64,000 nt of DNA from Streptomyces vinaceus (GTDB lineage: Bacteria > Actinomycetota > Actinomycetes > Streptomycetales > Streptomycetaceae). The translations under genes and the position numbers were made by a program. The notes under the pieces were generated by a model that was given only the letters and a program-made list of their open reading frames with translations, was not told where the DNA came from and ran no database searches. Location of the stretch: positions 5,769,501-5,833,500 of the forward strand of contig NZ_CP023692.1 in assembly GCF_008704935.1 (NCBI RefSeq). Direction: 5' to 3'. Numbering within the stretch: the first letter of the stretch is position 1; each line of letters starts with the position of its first letter. Below, in pieces: positions 33,208-41,422 of this stretch.

Positions 33208-34620
33208 ATGAAGGCCCACGACGGGATGTACATCGACGGCGCATGGCGGCCCGCCGCCGGACGCGAGCGGATCGAGGTGGTCAACCCGGCCGACGAGCAG
33301 GTCATCGCCGGGGTCCCGGCCGGGAACGCCGACGACGTGGACGCGGCCGTACGCGCGGCACGCGCCGCCTTCCCCGGCTGGGCGGCCACCGCTCCGGCCG
33401 AGCGGGCCGCCCTGATCGGGGCGCTCCGCGACGTGCTGGTCGCCCGAAAGGGCGAGTTCGCCGAGCTCATCACCGCCGAACTCGGCTCCCCGCGGGGCTT
33501 CTCGGAGATGGTTCACGTGGGCGCGCCGATCGCCGTGTCCTCCTCCTTCGCGGAGCTGGGCGCCTCGTACGCCTTCGAGGAGAAGATCGGCAACTCCACC
33601 GTGCTGATGGAGCCGGTCGGCGTCGTCGGGGCCATCACCCCCTGGAACTACCCGCTGCACCAGATCGTTGCCAAGGTGGCACCCGCTCTCGCCGCCGGCT
33701 GCACCCTCGTCCTCAAGCCGGCCGAGGACACCCCGCTGACCGCGCAGCTCTTCGCCGAAGCCGTGCACGAGGCGGGCATTCCGGCGGGCGTGTTCAACCT
33801 GGTGACCGGGACCGGCCCGGTCGCCGGCCAGGCGCTGGCCGCGCACGAGGGAGTCGACCTCGTCTCCTTCACCGGCTCCACCGCGGTCGGCAGGCAGATC
33901 GGCGCCACGGCCGGCGCCGCCGTCAAGCGCGTCGCCCTCGAACTCGGCGGCAAATCGGCCAACGTCATCCTGCCCGGGGCCGACCTGGCCAAGGCCGTCG
34001 CGGCGGGCGTGGGCCACGTCATGAACAACTCCGGCCAGAGCTGCAACGCGCTCACGCGGATGCTCGTCCACCGCGACCAGTACGAGGAGGCCGTCTCGCT
34101 CGCGGCCGCCGCCGTCGCCAAGTACCCCTCGGGCGACCCCACCGACCCGGGCACCCGCCTCGGCCCGGTCATCAACGCCAAGCAGCGCGACCGCGTGCGC
34201 GGATACATCAGGAAGGGCGTCGAGGAGGGCGCGCGCCTCGTCGCGGGCGGCCCCGAGGCGCCGTACGAGCGCGGGTACTTCATCGCCCCGACCGTGTTCG
34301 CCGACGTCACGCCCGAGATGACCATCGCGCAGGAGGAGATCTTCGGCCCGGTGCTCTCGATCCTCTCGTACGAGGACCAGGACGAGGCCCTGCGCATCGC
34401 GAACGGGACCGTCTACGGCCTGGGCGGCGCGGTGTGGGCGGCGGACGAGGAGACGGCGGTCGCCTTCGCGCGGCGCATGGACACCGGCCAGGTGGACATC
34501 AACGGCGGTCGCTTCAACCCGCTCGCACCCTTCGGCGGCTACAAGCAGTCGGGGGTCGGACGCGAGCTCGGCCCGCACGGCCTGGCCGAGTACCTCCAGA
34601 CCAAGTCGCTGCAGTTCTGA
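33208..34620 (+). CDS. NAD(P)-dependent aldehyde dehydrogenase
   Basis: This 470-residue enzyme oxidises an aldehyde to its acid. Visible motifs are ITPWNYPLHQIVAKVAPALAA (cofactor site), FTGSTAVGRQI, the general base in LELGGKSANVIL, the nucleophile Cys in NNSGQSCNALTR, and EEIFGPVLSIL. GGGAGGAAA precedes the ATG at 33208. It forms a two-gene operon with the alcohol dehydrogenase, which starts 43 bp later, so together they may convert an alcohol to an acid. Control by the palindrome at 33124 is inferred. Confidence 0.93.
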   Translation: MKAHDGMYIDGAWRPAAGRERIEVVNPADEQVIAGVPAGNADDVDAAVRAARAAFPGWAATAPAERAALIGALRDVLVARKGEFAELITAELGSPRGFSEMVHVGAPIAVSSSFAELGASYAFEEKIGNSTVLMEPVGVVGAITPWNYPLHQIVAKVAPALAAGCTLVLKPAEDTPLTAQLFAEAVHEAGIPAGVFNLVTGTGPVAGQALAAHEGVDLVSFTGSTAVGRQIGATAGAAVKRVALELGGKSANVILPGADLAKAVAAGVGHVMNNSGQSCNALTRMLVHRDQYEEAVSLAAAAVAKYPSGDPTDPGTRLGPVINAKQRDRVRGYIRKGVEEGARLVAGGPEAPYERGYFIAPTVFADVTPEMTIAQEEIFGPVLSILSYEDQDEALRIANGTVYGLGGAVWAADEETAVAFARRMDTGQVDINGGRFNPLAPFGGYKQSGVGRELGPHGLAEYLQTKSLQF

Positions 34621-34663
34621 CCGACCCGACCGCAAACCCTCCTGCCGAGAGACGGAAACGACC

Positions 34664-35743
34664 ATGGTCCGCGCCGCCATCCTGCCCGCCGTCGGAGCAC
34701 CGCTGGACATACGGGAGATCGTCCTGCCCGATCCCGGCCCCGGGCAGGTCCGGGTACGGCTCGCCGCAGCCGGTGTCTGCCACTCCGACCTCTCCCTCAC
34801 CGACGGCACCATGACGGTCCCCGTCCCCGCCGTCCTCGGTCACGAGGGCTCGGGGACGGTCCTCGCCGTCGGCGAGGGCGTCACCCACGTCGCCCCCGGC
34901 GACGGCGTGGTGCTCAACTGGTCCCCGTCCTGCGGGGAGTGCCACCACTGCTCGATCGGCGAGGTCTGGCTCTGCTCCAAGGCGCTCAGCGGGGTGGGGG
35001 CGGTCTACGCCCACGACGCCGAGGGCACGCCGCTGCACCCGGGGCTGAACGTGGCCGCCTTCGCCGAGGAGACGGTCGTCGCCGCCCGCTGCGTGCTGCC
35101 CGCGCCCGCCGGGATCCCGCTCGCGGAGGCGGCCCTGCTCGGCTGCGCGGTCCTCACCGGCTACGGCGCCGTGCGCAACAGCGCCCAGGTACGCCCGGGC
35201 GAGTCCGTCGCCGTCTTCGGCGTCGGCGGAGTCGGCCTGGCCGCGCTCCAGGCCGCGCGGATCGCCGAGGCGGGCCCGATCGTGGCCGTCGACGTCTCCC
35301 CGGCCAAGGAGGAGCTGGCCCGGGCGGCCGGGGCCACCGAGTTCGTGCTCGCCTCCGACACCACCGCCAAGCAGATCCGCGCCCTCACCGGCGGGCAGGG
35401 CGCCGACGTCGCCGTCGAGTGCGCGGGCCGTGCGCAGTCCATCCGTGCGGCCTGGGACTCCACCCGTCGCGGCGGGCGCACCACGGTCGTCGGGATCGGT
35501 GGCAAGGACCAGAAGGTGGGCTTCCACGCCCTGGAGATCTTCCACTTCGCCCGCACCCTCACCGGCTGCGTGTACGGGAACAGTGATCCCGCGCGCGATC
35601 TCCCGCTGATCGCCGAGCACGTCCGCGCGGGCCGGCTCGACCTCGGCTCCCTGGTCACCGACCGCATCACCTTGGACGGCATCCCGGCCGCCTTCGAGGC
35701 GATGCTCGCCGGCAAGGGCGGCCGCTCGCTCGTCGTGTTCTAG
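34664..35743 (+). CDS. Zinc-dependent alcohol dehydrogenase (MDR superfamily)
   Basis: This 359-residue enzyme has the catalytic zinc motif GVCHSDLS and GHEGSGTVL. The structural zinc loop SCGECHHCSIGEVWLC has four cysteines, and the Rossmann motif is GVGGVGLAALQAA. It looks like the class III or mycothiol/NDMA-dependent branch by overall length and loop. Substrate and cofactor are not decided by sequence. It is the second gene of the aldehyde dehydrogenase operon. Its stop codon directly abuts the heptamer repeat at 35744. Confidence 0.92.
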   Translation: MVRAAILPAVGAPLDIREIVLPDPGPGQVRVRLAAAGVCHSDLSLTDGTMTVPVPAVLGHEGSGTVLAVGEGVTHVAPGDGVVLNWSPSCGECHHCSIGEVWLCSKALSGVGAVYAHDAEGTPLHPGLNVAAFAEETVVAARCVLPAPAGIPLAEAALLGCAVLTGYGAVRNSAQVRPGESVAVFGVGGVGLAALQAARIAEAGPIVAVDVSPAKEELARAAGATEFVLASDTTAKQIRALTGGQGADVAVECAGRAQSIRAAWDSTRRGGRTTVVGIGGKDQKVGFHALEIFHFARTLTGCVYGNSDPARDLPLIAEHVRAGRLDLGSLVTDRITLDGIPAAFEAMLAGKGGRSLVVF

Positions 35744-35792
35744 CCGCCAGCCGCCAGCCGCCAGCCGCCAGCCGCCAGCCGCCAGCCGCCGG
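35744..35792. repeat. Heptamer tandem repeat (CCGCCAG)n
   Basis: Six exact copies of CCGCCAG (35744-35785) and a seventh imperfect copy, CCGCCGG, fill the space between the alcohol dehydrogenase stop and the stop of the opposing TetR gene. The array begins at the first base after the stop codon. A 7-bp unit is prone to slippage. Confidence 0.95.
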
Positions 35793-35796
35793 CCGT

Positions 35797-36450
35797 CTAG
35801 CCCGCGGCCCGGCCCGTCAACGCCTCGTGCTGGAGGGCCAGTCCGTCCAGCAGGGCGGCCAGGCCCGTCTCGAACGCGCCCTCGTCCACCTCGCGCCGGC
35901 GCTCCGCCAGCAGGTGGGCCTGGCCGAGGTGGGGGTAGTCCGACGGGTCGTACGCGGCCTCGTCGTCCACGAAACCCCCGGCGAACGAGGCCACCGCCGA
36001 GCCCAGGATGAAGTACCGCATCAGCGCGCCGATCCGCGTCGCCTGGGCCGGCGGCCACCCGGCCGCCGTCATCGCCCCGAACACCGCGTCCGCCACCCGC
36101 AGCCCCGCCGGACGCCGGCCCGGGCCGCGCGCCAGCAACGGCACGATGTTCGGGTGGTCGGCCAGCGCGTCCCGGTACGAGTGGGCCCAGTCGTGCAGGG
36201 CGCCCCGCCAGTCCCGGCCCGCTCCCGGCTCGAACATCGACAAGTCGACTCGGGCGCTCACCGCGTCCGCGACCGCTTCCAGGATCTCGTCCTTCGTGCG
36301 GAAGTGGTTGTACAGCGAAGGCCCGCTGACCCCCAGCGCGGCGGCCAGCCGCCGCGTCGACACCGCCTCCAGCCCCTCCGCGTCCACCAGCGCGCCCGCC
36401 GCCCCGACGATGAGGTCCCGACTGAGGAGGGGCTTGCGCGGTCTGGCCAT
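35797..36450 (-). CDS. TetR family regulator (probable repressor of adjacent dehydrogenase genes)
   Basis: This 217-residue protein has an N-terminal helix-turn-helix with VSTRRLAAALGVSGPSLYNHFRTKDEIL (residues about 28-55). The C-terminal domain, TetR_C-like, carries RDALADHPNIVPLLARGPG. Starts at 36450 and 36459 are both possible. It is divergent from the acyl-CoA dehydrogenase. The operator-like sequence between them (36479-36497) resembles the palindrome before the aldehyde dehydrogenase, so it probably controls both units and itself. Confidence 0.88.
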   Translation of the reverse strand: MARPRKPLLSRDLIVGAAGALVDAEGLEAVSTRRLAAALGVSGPSLYNHFRTKDEILEAVADAVSARVDLSMFEPGAGRDWRGALHDWAHSYRDALADHPNIVPLLARGPGRRPAGLRVADAVFGAMTAAGWPPAQATRIGALMRYFILGSAVASFAGGFVDDEAAYDPSDYPHLGQAHLLAERRREVDEGAFETGLAALLDGLALQHEALTGRAAG

Positions 36451-36478
36451 GCGCCACATAGTAGGGCCTGCCCGCCAT

Positions 36479-36497
36479 AAACTACCGGTGCTAGTTA
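36479..36497. promoter_or_regulatory. Second copy of the AAACTACCG operator
   Basis: The left half AAACTACCG is identical to that at 33124. The right half, TGCTAGTTA, matches 6 of 9 positions. It lies 29 bp from the TetR start and 43 bp from the acyl-CoA dehydrogenase start, in the divergent promoter region. Confidence 0.6.
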
Positions 36498-36540
36498 ACC
36501 CTTCCGGGTCGACCCGCGCCGGACCGCCCGGAGGTGCCCG

Positions 36541-37692
36541 GTGAACCTGGAGCTGAGCGAGGAACAGGAAGCCGTACGCCGGCTCGCCCGCGAGTTCACC
36601 GAGCGCGAGATCGCCCCGTACGCGGCCGAATGGGACCGCGCCGAGAGCGTGGACCGGGCCGTCGTCAGGAAACTCGGCGACCTCGGCTTCCTCGGCCTGA
36701 CCGTCCCCGAGGAGTACGGCGGCTCCGGTGGCGACCACCTCGCCTACGTCCTCGTCACCGAGGAGCTCGGCCGCGGCGACTCCGCCGTGCGCGGCATCGT
36801 CTCCGTCTCCCTCGGCCTGGTCGCCAAGACCATCGCCGCCTGGGGAACGGAGGAGCAGAAGCGGGAGTGGCTGCCCCGCCTCTGCTCCGGCGAGGCGCTC
36901 GGCTGTTTCGGCCTGACCGAACCCGGTACGGGCTCCGACGCCGGCAGCCTCACCACCCGCGCCGTGCGCGAGGGGGACGCGTACGTCGTCAGTGGCAGCA
37001 AGATGTTCATCACCAACGGCACCTGGGCGGACGTGGTCCTCCTCTTCGCCCGGACCGGCGAAGAGCCAGGCCACCGCGGCATCTCCGCCTTCCTCGTCCC
37101 CACCGACACCCCCGGACTCACCCGCCGCGAGGTCCACGGCAAGCTGGGCCTGCGCGGCCAGGCCACCGCCGAACTCGCCTTCGACGGGGTCGAGGTCCCC
37201 GCCTCCGCGATGCTCGGCCCCGCGGGCAAGGGCTTCTCCGTGGCCATGTCGGCCCTGGCCAAGGGCCGGATGTCGGTGGCCGCCGGATGCGTGGGCATCG
37301 CCCAGGCGGCGCTGGACGCCGCCGTCTCGTACGCCGCCCAGCGCGAGCAGTTCGGCAAGCCGATCGCCCACCACCAGCTGGTCCAGGAGCTGATCGCCGA
37401 CATCTCGGTCGACGTGGACGCGGCCCGGCTGCTCACCTGGCGGGTCGCCGATCTCGTGGACCGCGGGCAGCCCTTCGCCACCGAGTCCTCCACCGCCAAG
37501 CTCTTCGCCTCCGAGGCCGCCGTGCGCGCCGCGAGCAATGCCCTCCAGGTGCACGGCGGTTACGGCTACATCGACGAGTACCCGGCCGGCAAACTCCTGC
37601 GCGACGCCCGCGTGATGACCCTGTACGAGGGCACCAGCCAGATCCAGAAGCTGCTGATCGGCCGCGCCCGCACCGGGGTCTCCGCTTTCTGA
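36541..37692 (+). CDS. Acyl-CoA dehydrogenase
   Basis: This 383-residue FAD enzyme introduces the alpha-beta double bond into an acyl-CoA. Family signatures are FGLTEPGTGSDAGS and KMFITNGTWADV, QVHGGYGYIDEYP, and LYEGTSQIQKLLIGR, which carries the catalytic glutamate. GGAGGTGC precedes the GTG start at 36541. It is divergent from the TetR gene, with a shared operator between. Its chain-length preference is unknown; the catalytic Glu position is that of short/medium-chain enzymes. Confidence 0.93.
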   Translation: MNLELSEEQEAVRRLAREFTEREIAPYAAEWDRAESVDRAVVRKLGDLGFLGLTVPEEYGGSGGDHLAYVLVTEELGRGDSAVRGIVSVSLGLVAKTIAAWGTEEQKREWLPRLCSGEALGCFGLTEPGTGSDAGSLTTRAVREGDAYVVSGSKMFITNGTWADVVLLFARTGEEPGHRGISAFLVPTDTPGLTRREVHGKLGLRGQATAELAFDGVEVPASAMLGPAGKGFSVAMSALAKGRMSVAAGCVGIAQAALDAAVSYAAQREQFGKPIAHHQLVQELIADISVDVDAARLLTWRVADLVDRGQPFATESSTAKLFASEAAVRAASNALQVHGGYGYIDEYPAGKLLRDARVMTLYEGTSQIQKLLIGRARTGVSAF

Positions 37693-37752
37693 GTACCTAC
37701 CTGAGTACGTGAGCCGAGGCGCGGCCCGGCCCCGCCGCCCGATGCTGGGCCC

Positions 37753-38043
37753 ATGAACGAGACACCGGTCAAGCAGCGCAACTCGGCGGCGTACTACGGT
37801 CAGGCGGTCGCCTCCTTCGCCATCGCCATCTGTGCCGTCGCCGTCGGGATCTACCACCTCCAGGTGGACGGCTGGGTCCGCGCCTTCCTCGGTATCGCGG
37901 TCCTCTACCTGACCACCTCGGCCTTCACCCTCGCCAAGGTGGTCCGGGACCGCCAGGAGCTCACCCAGATCGTCACCCGGGTCGACCAGGCCCGGATGGA
38001 GAAGATCATGGCCGACTACGACCCCTTCCAGCCGAAGGTCTGA
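37753..38043 (+). CDS. YiaA/YiaB family inner membrane protein
   Basis: This 96-residue protein has two closely spaced hydrophobic helices, beginning YGQAVASFAIAICAVAVGIY and AFLGIAVLYLTTSAFTLAKV. A charged C-terminal tail contains VRDRQELTQIVTRVDQARMEKIM. This is the YiaA/YiaB pattern. Its function is unknown. It lies 60 bp after the acyl-CoA dehydrogenase on the same strand and may be read from the same promoter. Confidence 0.82.
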   Translation: MNETPVKQRNSAAYYGQAVASFAIAICAVAVGIYHLQVDGWVRAFLGIAVLYLTTSAFTLAKVVRDRQELTQIVTRVDQARMEKIMADYDPFQPKV

Positions 38044-38070
38044 GCGGAGGCCGGTGTCCTCCAAGGCTGC

Positions 38071-38084
38071 TAAGCGCTTGCTCA
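38071..38084. promoter_or_regulatory. Operator motif TAAGCGCTTGCTCA, copy 1
   Basis: This 14-mer occurs again, exactly, at 39274-39287. It contains the palindromic core AAGCGCTT and lies 49 bp before the TetR gene at 38133. TetR autoregulation through this site is likely. Confidence 0.65.
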
Positions 38085-38132
38085 CCCTCCGGTAAGGTGT
38101 TCCTTCCACAGGACGAAGAGGGTGAGCGAGCG

Positions 38133-38789
38133 ATGGACAGCGCGGAGGAGACGACCGGCGGCTACCGGCCGTGGTCGGAGGTCACCCCCGACGCCGCACG
38201 GCGGCTGCTCGTCGCCGCGGTCGAAGCGTTCGCGGAGCGCGGGTACCACGCCACCACCACGCGTGACATCGCGGGACGGGCCGGGATGAGCCCGGCCGCG
38301 CTCTACATCCACTACAAGACCAAGGAAGAGCTGCTCCACCGGATCAGCCGCATCGGCCACGACAAGGCCCTGGAAATCCTGGAGACCGCCGCGCACGGCC
38401 CGGGTTCGGCCGCCGAGCGCCTCGACGCCGCCGTCCGGTCCTTCGTGCTGTGGCACGCCGCGCACCACACCACCGCGCGCGTGGTCCAGTACGAGCTCGA
38501 CGCCCTCGCCCCGGAGCACCGCCTGGAAATCGTCGAACTGCGCCGGCGGAGCGACGCCGCCGTACGCCGCATCCTCGCCGACGGGGTCGCGGCGGGGGAG
38601 TTCGACGTTCCCGACGTCCCCGGCACCACCCTCGCCGTCCTGTCCCTGTGCATCGACGTGGCCCGCTGGTTCAACACGGCCGGCCGCCGCACGCCCGACG
38701 AGGTCGGTGGACTCTACGCCGACCTCGTCCTGCGCATGGTCGGAGCGGCCCCCGGCGGATCCGCCGGATCCGCCGTGCCTCAGAAGTAG
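38133..38789 (+). CDS. TetR family transcriptional regulator
   Basis: This 218-residue protein has the helix-turn-helix TTRDIAGRAGMSPAALYIHYKTKEELL at residues about 47-74. Its C-terminal domain resembles the TetR group that controls fatty acid or branched acyl-CoA genes. The ATG at 38133 is supported by AGGGTGAGCGAG upstream. Its 3' end overlaps the opposing MaoC gene by 10 bp. The same 14-bp motif lies before both genes, so it probably represses itself and the dehydratase. Confidence 0.88.
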   Translation: MDSAEETTGGYRPWSEVTPDAARRLLVAAVEAFAERGYHATTTRDIAGRAGMSPAALYIHYKTKEELLHRISRIGHDKALEILETAAHGPGSAAERLDAAVRSFVLWHAAHHTTARVVQYELDALAPEHRLEIVELRRRSDAAVRRILADGVAAGEFDVPDVPGTTLAVLSLCIDVARWFNTAGRRTPDEVGGLYADLVLRMVGAAPGGSAGSAVPQK

Positions 38790-39241
38790 TACCGGGACAC
38801 CGACTCCGCGACGCACACCGGCTTGTCGCCGCCCTCGCGCTCGACCGTGACCGTCGCCGTGACCTGGACCCCGCCGCCCGCCTCCGTGACCTCGGCGATC
38901 ACGGCGGTGGCGCGCAGCCGCGAGCCGACCGGCACCGGCGCCGGGAAGCGCACCTTGTTCGTACCGTAGTTGATGCCCATCTTCATGCCCTCGACCCGCA
39001 TGATCTGCGGGACCAGGCTCGGCAGCAGCGACAGCGTCAGATAGCCGTGGGCGATGGTGGAGCCGAAGGGCCCGTCCGCGGCCCGCTCCGGGTCCACGTG
39101 GATCCACTGGTGGTCACCGGTGGCGTCGGCGAACAGGTCGATCCGCTTCTGGTCCACTTCCAGCCACCCGCTCGGACCCAGCGGTTCCCCGATCCCTGCG
39201 CGCAGCTCCTCGGCGGACGTGAAGATCCTCGGCTCGGCCAT
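38780..39241 (-). CDS. MaoC family dehydratase/hydratase
   Basis: This 153-residue hot-dog fold protein matches the MaoC/R-specific enoyl-CoA hydratase family. The catalytic Asp/His motif reads FADATGDHQWIHVDPERA, and the second family block is GSTIAHGYLTLSLLP. It probably hydrates enoyl-CoA esters during fatty acid turnover. The gene is preceded by the operator motif at 39274. Its stop overlaps the convergent TetR gene. Confidence 0.92.
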   Translation of the reverse strand: MAEPRIFTSAEELRAGIGEPLGPSGWLEVDQKRIDLFADATGDHQWIHVDPERAADGPFGSTIAHGYLTLSLLPSLVPQIMRVEGMKMGINYGTNKVRFPAPVPVGSRLRATAVIAEVTEAGGGVQVTATVTVEREGGDKPVCVAESVSRYYF

Positions 39242-39273
39242 GCGTCTCCCTCTCCCTGGCGATCTCGGGCGAA

Positions 39274-39287
39274 TAAGCGCTTGCTCA
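39274..39287. promoter_or_regulatory. Operator motif TAAGCGCTTGCTCA, copy 2
   Basis: This is an exact copy of the 14-mer at 38071-38084, placed 33 bp upstream of the MaoC start. The repeat at both promoters strongly suggests one TetR regulator binds both. Confidence 0.7.
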
Positions 39288-39320
39288 GCGCGCTGCTCAG
39301 CATGCTGGGGCCGCATGTAT

Positions 39321-39345
39321 CTGTCAACGACACGTCTGTCAACGA
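39321..39345. repeat. Direct repeat before soxR
   Basis: CTGTCAACGA occurs at 39321-39330 and 39336-39345, separated by CACGT. It sits about 30-55 bp upstream of the preferred soxR start. It may be a regulator site or a small duplication. Confidence 0.6.
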
Positions 39346-39375
39346 ATGTCGGACCGGCCGACTACCCTCGGCGTC

Positions 39376-39819
39376 GTGCCGCAGATTCCCGAGAAAGTCC
39401 ACGAGCTCACCGTCGGCCAGCTGTCCGCCCGCAGCGGCGCTGCCGTCTCCGCGCTGCACTTCTACGAGACCAAGGGCCTGATCAGCAGCCGCCGCACCAC
39501 CGGCAACCAGCGCCGCTACAGCCGCGACGCGCTGCGCCGGGTGGCCTTCGTACGCGCGGCCCAGCGCGTCGGCATCCCGCTCGCCGCCATCCGCGACGCC
39601 CTCGCCCAGCTCCCCGAGGGGCGCACCCCCAACCGCGAGGACTGGGCCCGGCTCTCGGAGGCATGGCGCGCCGAACTCGACCAGCGCATATCCCAGCTGG
39701 CGCGCCTGCGCGACCACCTGACCGACTGCATCGGCTGCGGCTGCCTCTCCCTGAAGAACTGCGCCCTGTCCAACCCGGACGACGTCTTCGGCGACCGGCT
39801 CACCGGCTCCCGGTTGTAG
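39376..39819 (+). CDS. soxR: Redox-sensitive MerR-family regulator SoxR
   Basis: This 147-residue transcription factor has the MerR helix-turn-helix LTVGQLSARSGAAVSALHFYETKGLI at its N-terminus. A dimerisation helix follows, then the [2Fe-2S] cluster motif CIGCGCLSLKNC near residue 120. In Streptomyces, SoxR responds to redox-active natural products such as actinorhodin rather than to superoxide. The GTG at 39376 is chosen because family proteins usually begin just before VPQIPEKVHEL. An ATG at 39346 would add 10 residues. The C-terminus is short, ending soon after the cluster. Confidence 0.9.
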   Translation: MPQIPEKVHELTVGQLSARSGAAVSALHFYETKGLISSRRTTGNQRRYSRDALRRVAFVRAAQRVGIPLAAIRDALAQLPEGRTPNREDWARLSEAWRAELDQRISQLARLRDHLTDCIGCGCLSLKNCALSNPDDVFGDRLTGSRL

Positions 39820-40648
39820 CAGCCGCGTCGACAGCGGCGATGTCGCGGGCCGCGGTCACCAGCTCGGCGTTCGAGCGCGCCGGACGGCCGTCCGGCAGGT
39901 GCAGTACGTCGCCCAGGCCGGTCCGCGCCGCCGCGCCGCACCGCGCGGCCAGCCGCAGCACCGGCCAGGCGGCGGCCTCCCGCCCGAACAGCAGCAGCGG
40001 TACGGGCGGCAGCCAGCGCAGCCCCGCCACCAGCGCCGGATCGGCGGCGGCCAGTTCCACCGCGAGCCGGATCCGCGCGGGATCCCGTACGGGCCAGGCC
40101 AGGAACCGGGCCAGCGGCCCCGGCTCCGACCCCGACCCCGACCCCGACCCGGCGTCGTCCTCCCCGCCCAGCGGAACCACCGCGTCCACGGCCACGCCCC
40201 GCGCCAGCAGGGCCCGCCCCAGCTCCTCGGCCCCCGGCTCCGCGAAATGCACCACCGCCCGGTCCGGCAGCACCGTCCACGACCGGACCCGCTCCAGCCG
40301 CCCCGCCGGATCCGGCTCGGCCCCGATCCCCGCGGACACCGAAAGCGGTACGAAGACCCCCGCGCCCCGCATCGCCTCCAGCAGCGGCCCGACGACCCGG
40401 GGAGACAGGCTCTCCCGGCCGCACGGGGTCCGCGGATGGACCAGCACCTCCCCGGCCCCGGCGGCCACCGCCGCCAGCGCCGACTCCACCAGATCGGGCG
40501 GGGACAGCGGTACGGCGGCGCCGTCGGCGGCTCCGCGCCCCCCGTTGAGCGACACCAGCACCGGAGCCGGCACCCGATCGGGCTCCTGATCCGGCACCTG
40601 ACCCGGCGCCGGACCCGGCCCCGCCGCCCCGCCTCCCCGCACGCTCAT
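39800..40648 (-). CDS. BKACE / 3-keto-5-aminohexanoate cleavage family protein, divergent
   Basis: This 282-residue protein resembles the beta-keto acid cleavage enzymes (BKACE, DUF849) that condense a beta-keto acid with acetyl-CoA. The segment GAGEVLVHPRTPCGRESLSP corresponds to the zinc motif, usually HxHxR. Here only the second His appears to remain, as in VLVHPR. VSAGIGAEPDP and FAEPGAEELGRALLARGV follow. It is full length for the family, but altered metal binding makes function uncertain. Its 3' end overlaps soxR by 20 bp on the other strand. Its start overlaps the upstream gene by 4 bp. Confidence 0.65.
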   Translation of the reverse strand: MSVRGGGAAGPGPAPGQVPDQEPDRVPAPVLVSLNGGRGAADGAAVPLSPPDLVESALAAVAAGAGEVLVHPRTPCGRESLSPRVVGPLLEAMRGAGVFVPLSVSAGIGAEPDPAGRLERVRSWTVLPDRAVVHFAEPGAEELGRALLARGVAVDAVVPLGGEDDAGSGSGSGSEPGPLARFLAWPVRDPARIRLAVELAAADPALVAGLRWLPPVPLLLFGREAAAWPVLRLAARCGAAARTGLGDVLHLPDGRPARSNAELVTAARDIAAVDAAATTGSR

Positions 40649-41271
40649 GCCGCCCCGGCCGAAGCGGGGTCGGCCATCGACACCGCGTCCGCCAGCGCCG
40701 GCCTCGGCACGACGATCCCGCAGCCCGCGCACACCGGCCCGTCCCAGGCCCATGCCCCCTCCCAGGCACGATGCCCCGCACGGGGCCCCCGTCTCTGCCC
40801 CGGCCCGTGCGCGGGCCAGCGCAGCTCCTGCTCCCCGCAGACCGGGCAGCCCGTCCCCGGCTCCGACTCCAGCGCCGTCACCAGCCGCCGCAGCACCTCG
40901 CCCAGCGCCCCGTCCGGCCGTACGCCCGGATCGGCGCACCGGACCACCGCGTCCCCGCTGCCGCCCCACGCCCACTCCGGCCGGCGCAGCCCGTGGTGCT
41001 TCTCCCGCCGGCGCCGCTCCGCGAACTGCCTTTCGTACTCCAGCCAGACCGCCCGCGCGTCCTCCAGCTCCTCCAGCGCGGCCACCAGCCGCTGCGGATC
41101 CGCCGCCCGGTCCTCGGGGGCGATCCCGTGCCGGTCGCACAGATGCCACCACGTCGCCCGGTGCCCGTACGGAGCGAACCGCTCCAGGCAGCGGCGCAGC
41201 GAATGGCGCCGCAGAGCACGGTCATTGCGTGCGTCCCGCACCTGGTACGCCAGACTTCGGAATCCCGCCAT
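40645..41271 (-). CDS. Protein of unknown function with a zinc-ribbon-like motif
   Basis: This 208-residue protein is not recognised. The first 100 residues are rich in Arg and aromatic residues (RATWWHLCDRHGIAPED, VWLEYERQFAERRRREKHHGL). The C-terminal half holds two CxxC pairs, CPVC and CAGC, about 35 residues apart, suggesting a zinc ribbon. GGAGGTGAAG precedes the start, with GTG at 41274 or ATG at 41271. It is translationally coupled to the BKACE-like gene. No enzyme motif was found. Confidence 0.65.
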   Translation of the reverse strand: MAGFRSLAYQVRDARNDRALRRHSLRRCLERFAPYGHRATWWHLCDRHGIAPEDRAADPQRLVAALEELEDARAVWLEYERQFAERRRREKHHGLRRPEWAWGGSGDAVVRCADPGVRPDGALGEVLRRLVTALESEPGTGCPVCGEQELRWPAHGPGQRRGPRAGHRAWEGAWAWDGPVCAGCGIVVPRPALADAVSMADPASAGAA

Positions 41272-41422
41272 CACACCTTCACCTCCGTCGCGCCCACGCC
41301 CGCACCGGGGGGCGTCGTACTACCTCGAACGACGACGCACCGTGAGATGTGCCCAACATGCCCGGCCAGGTGCGGGCGCATGCGGGGGCGGTCGAGGCGT
41401 ACGGGTGGCACGTGGCCGGAAG

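Noticed and set aside
35744-35792. Extension of the TetR or alcohol dehydrogenase protein through the repeat
   Set aside because: Both genes have stop codons at the edges of the array, so the repeat is non-coding in both annotated frames.
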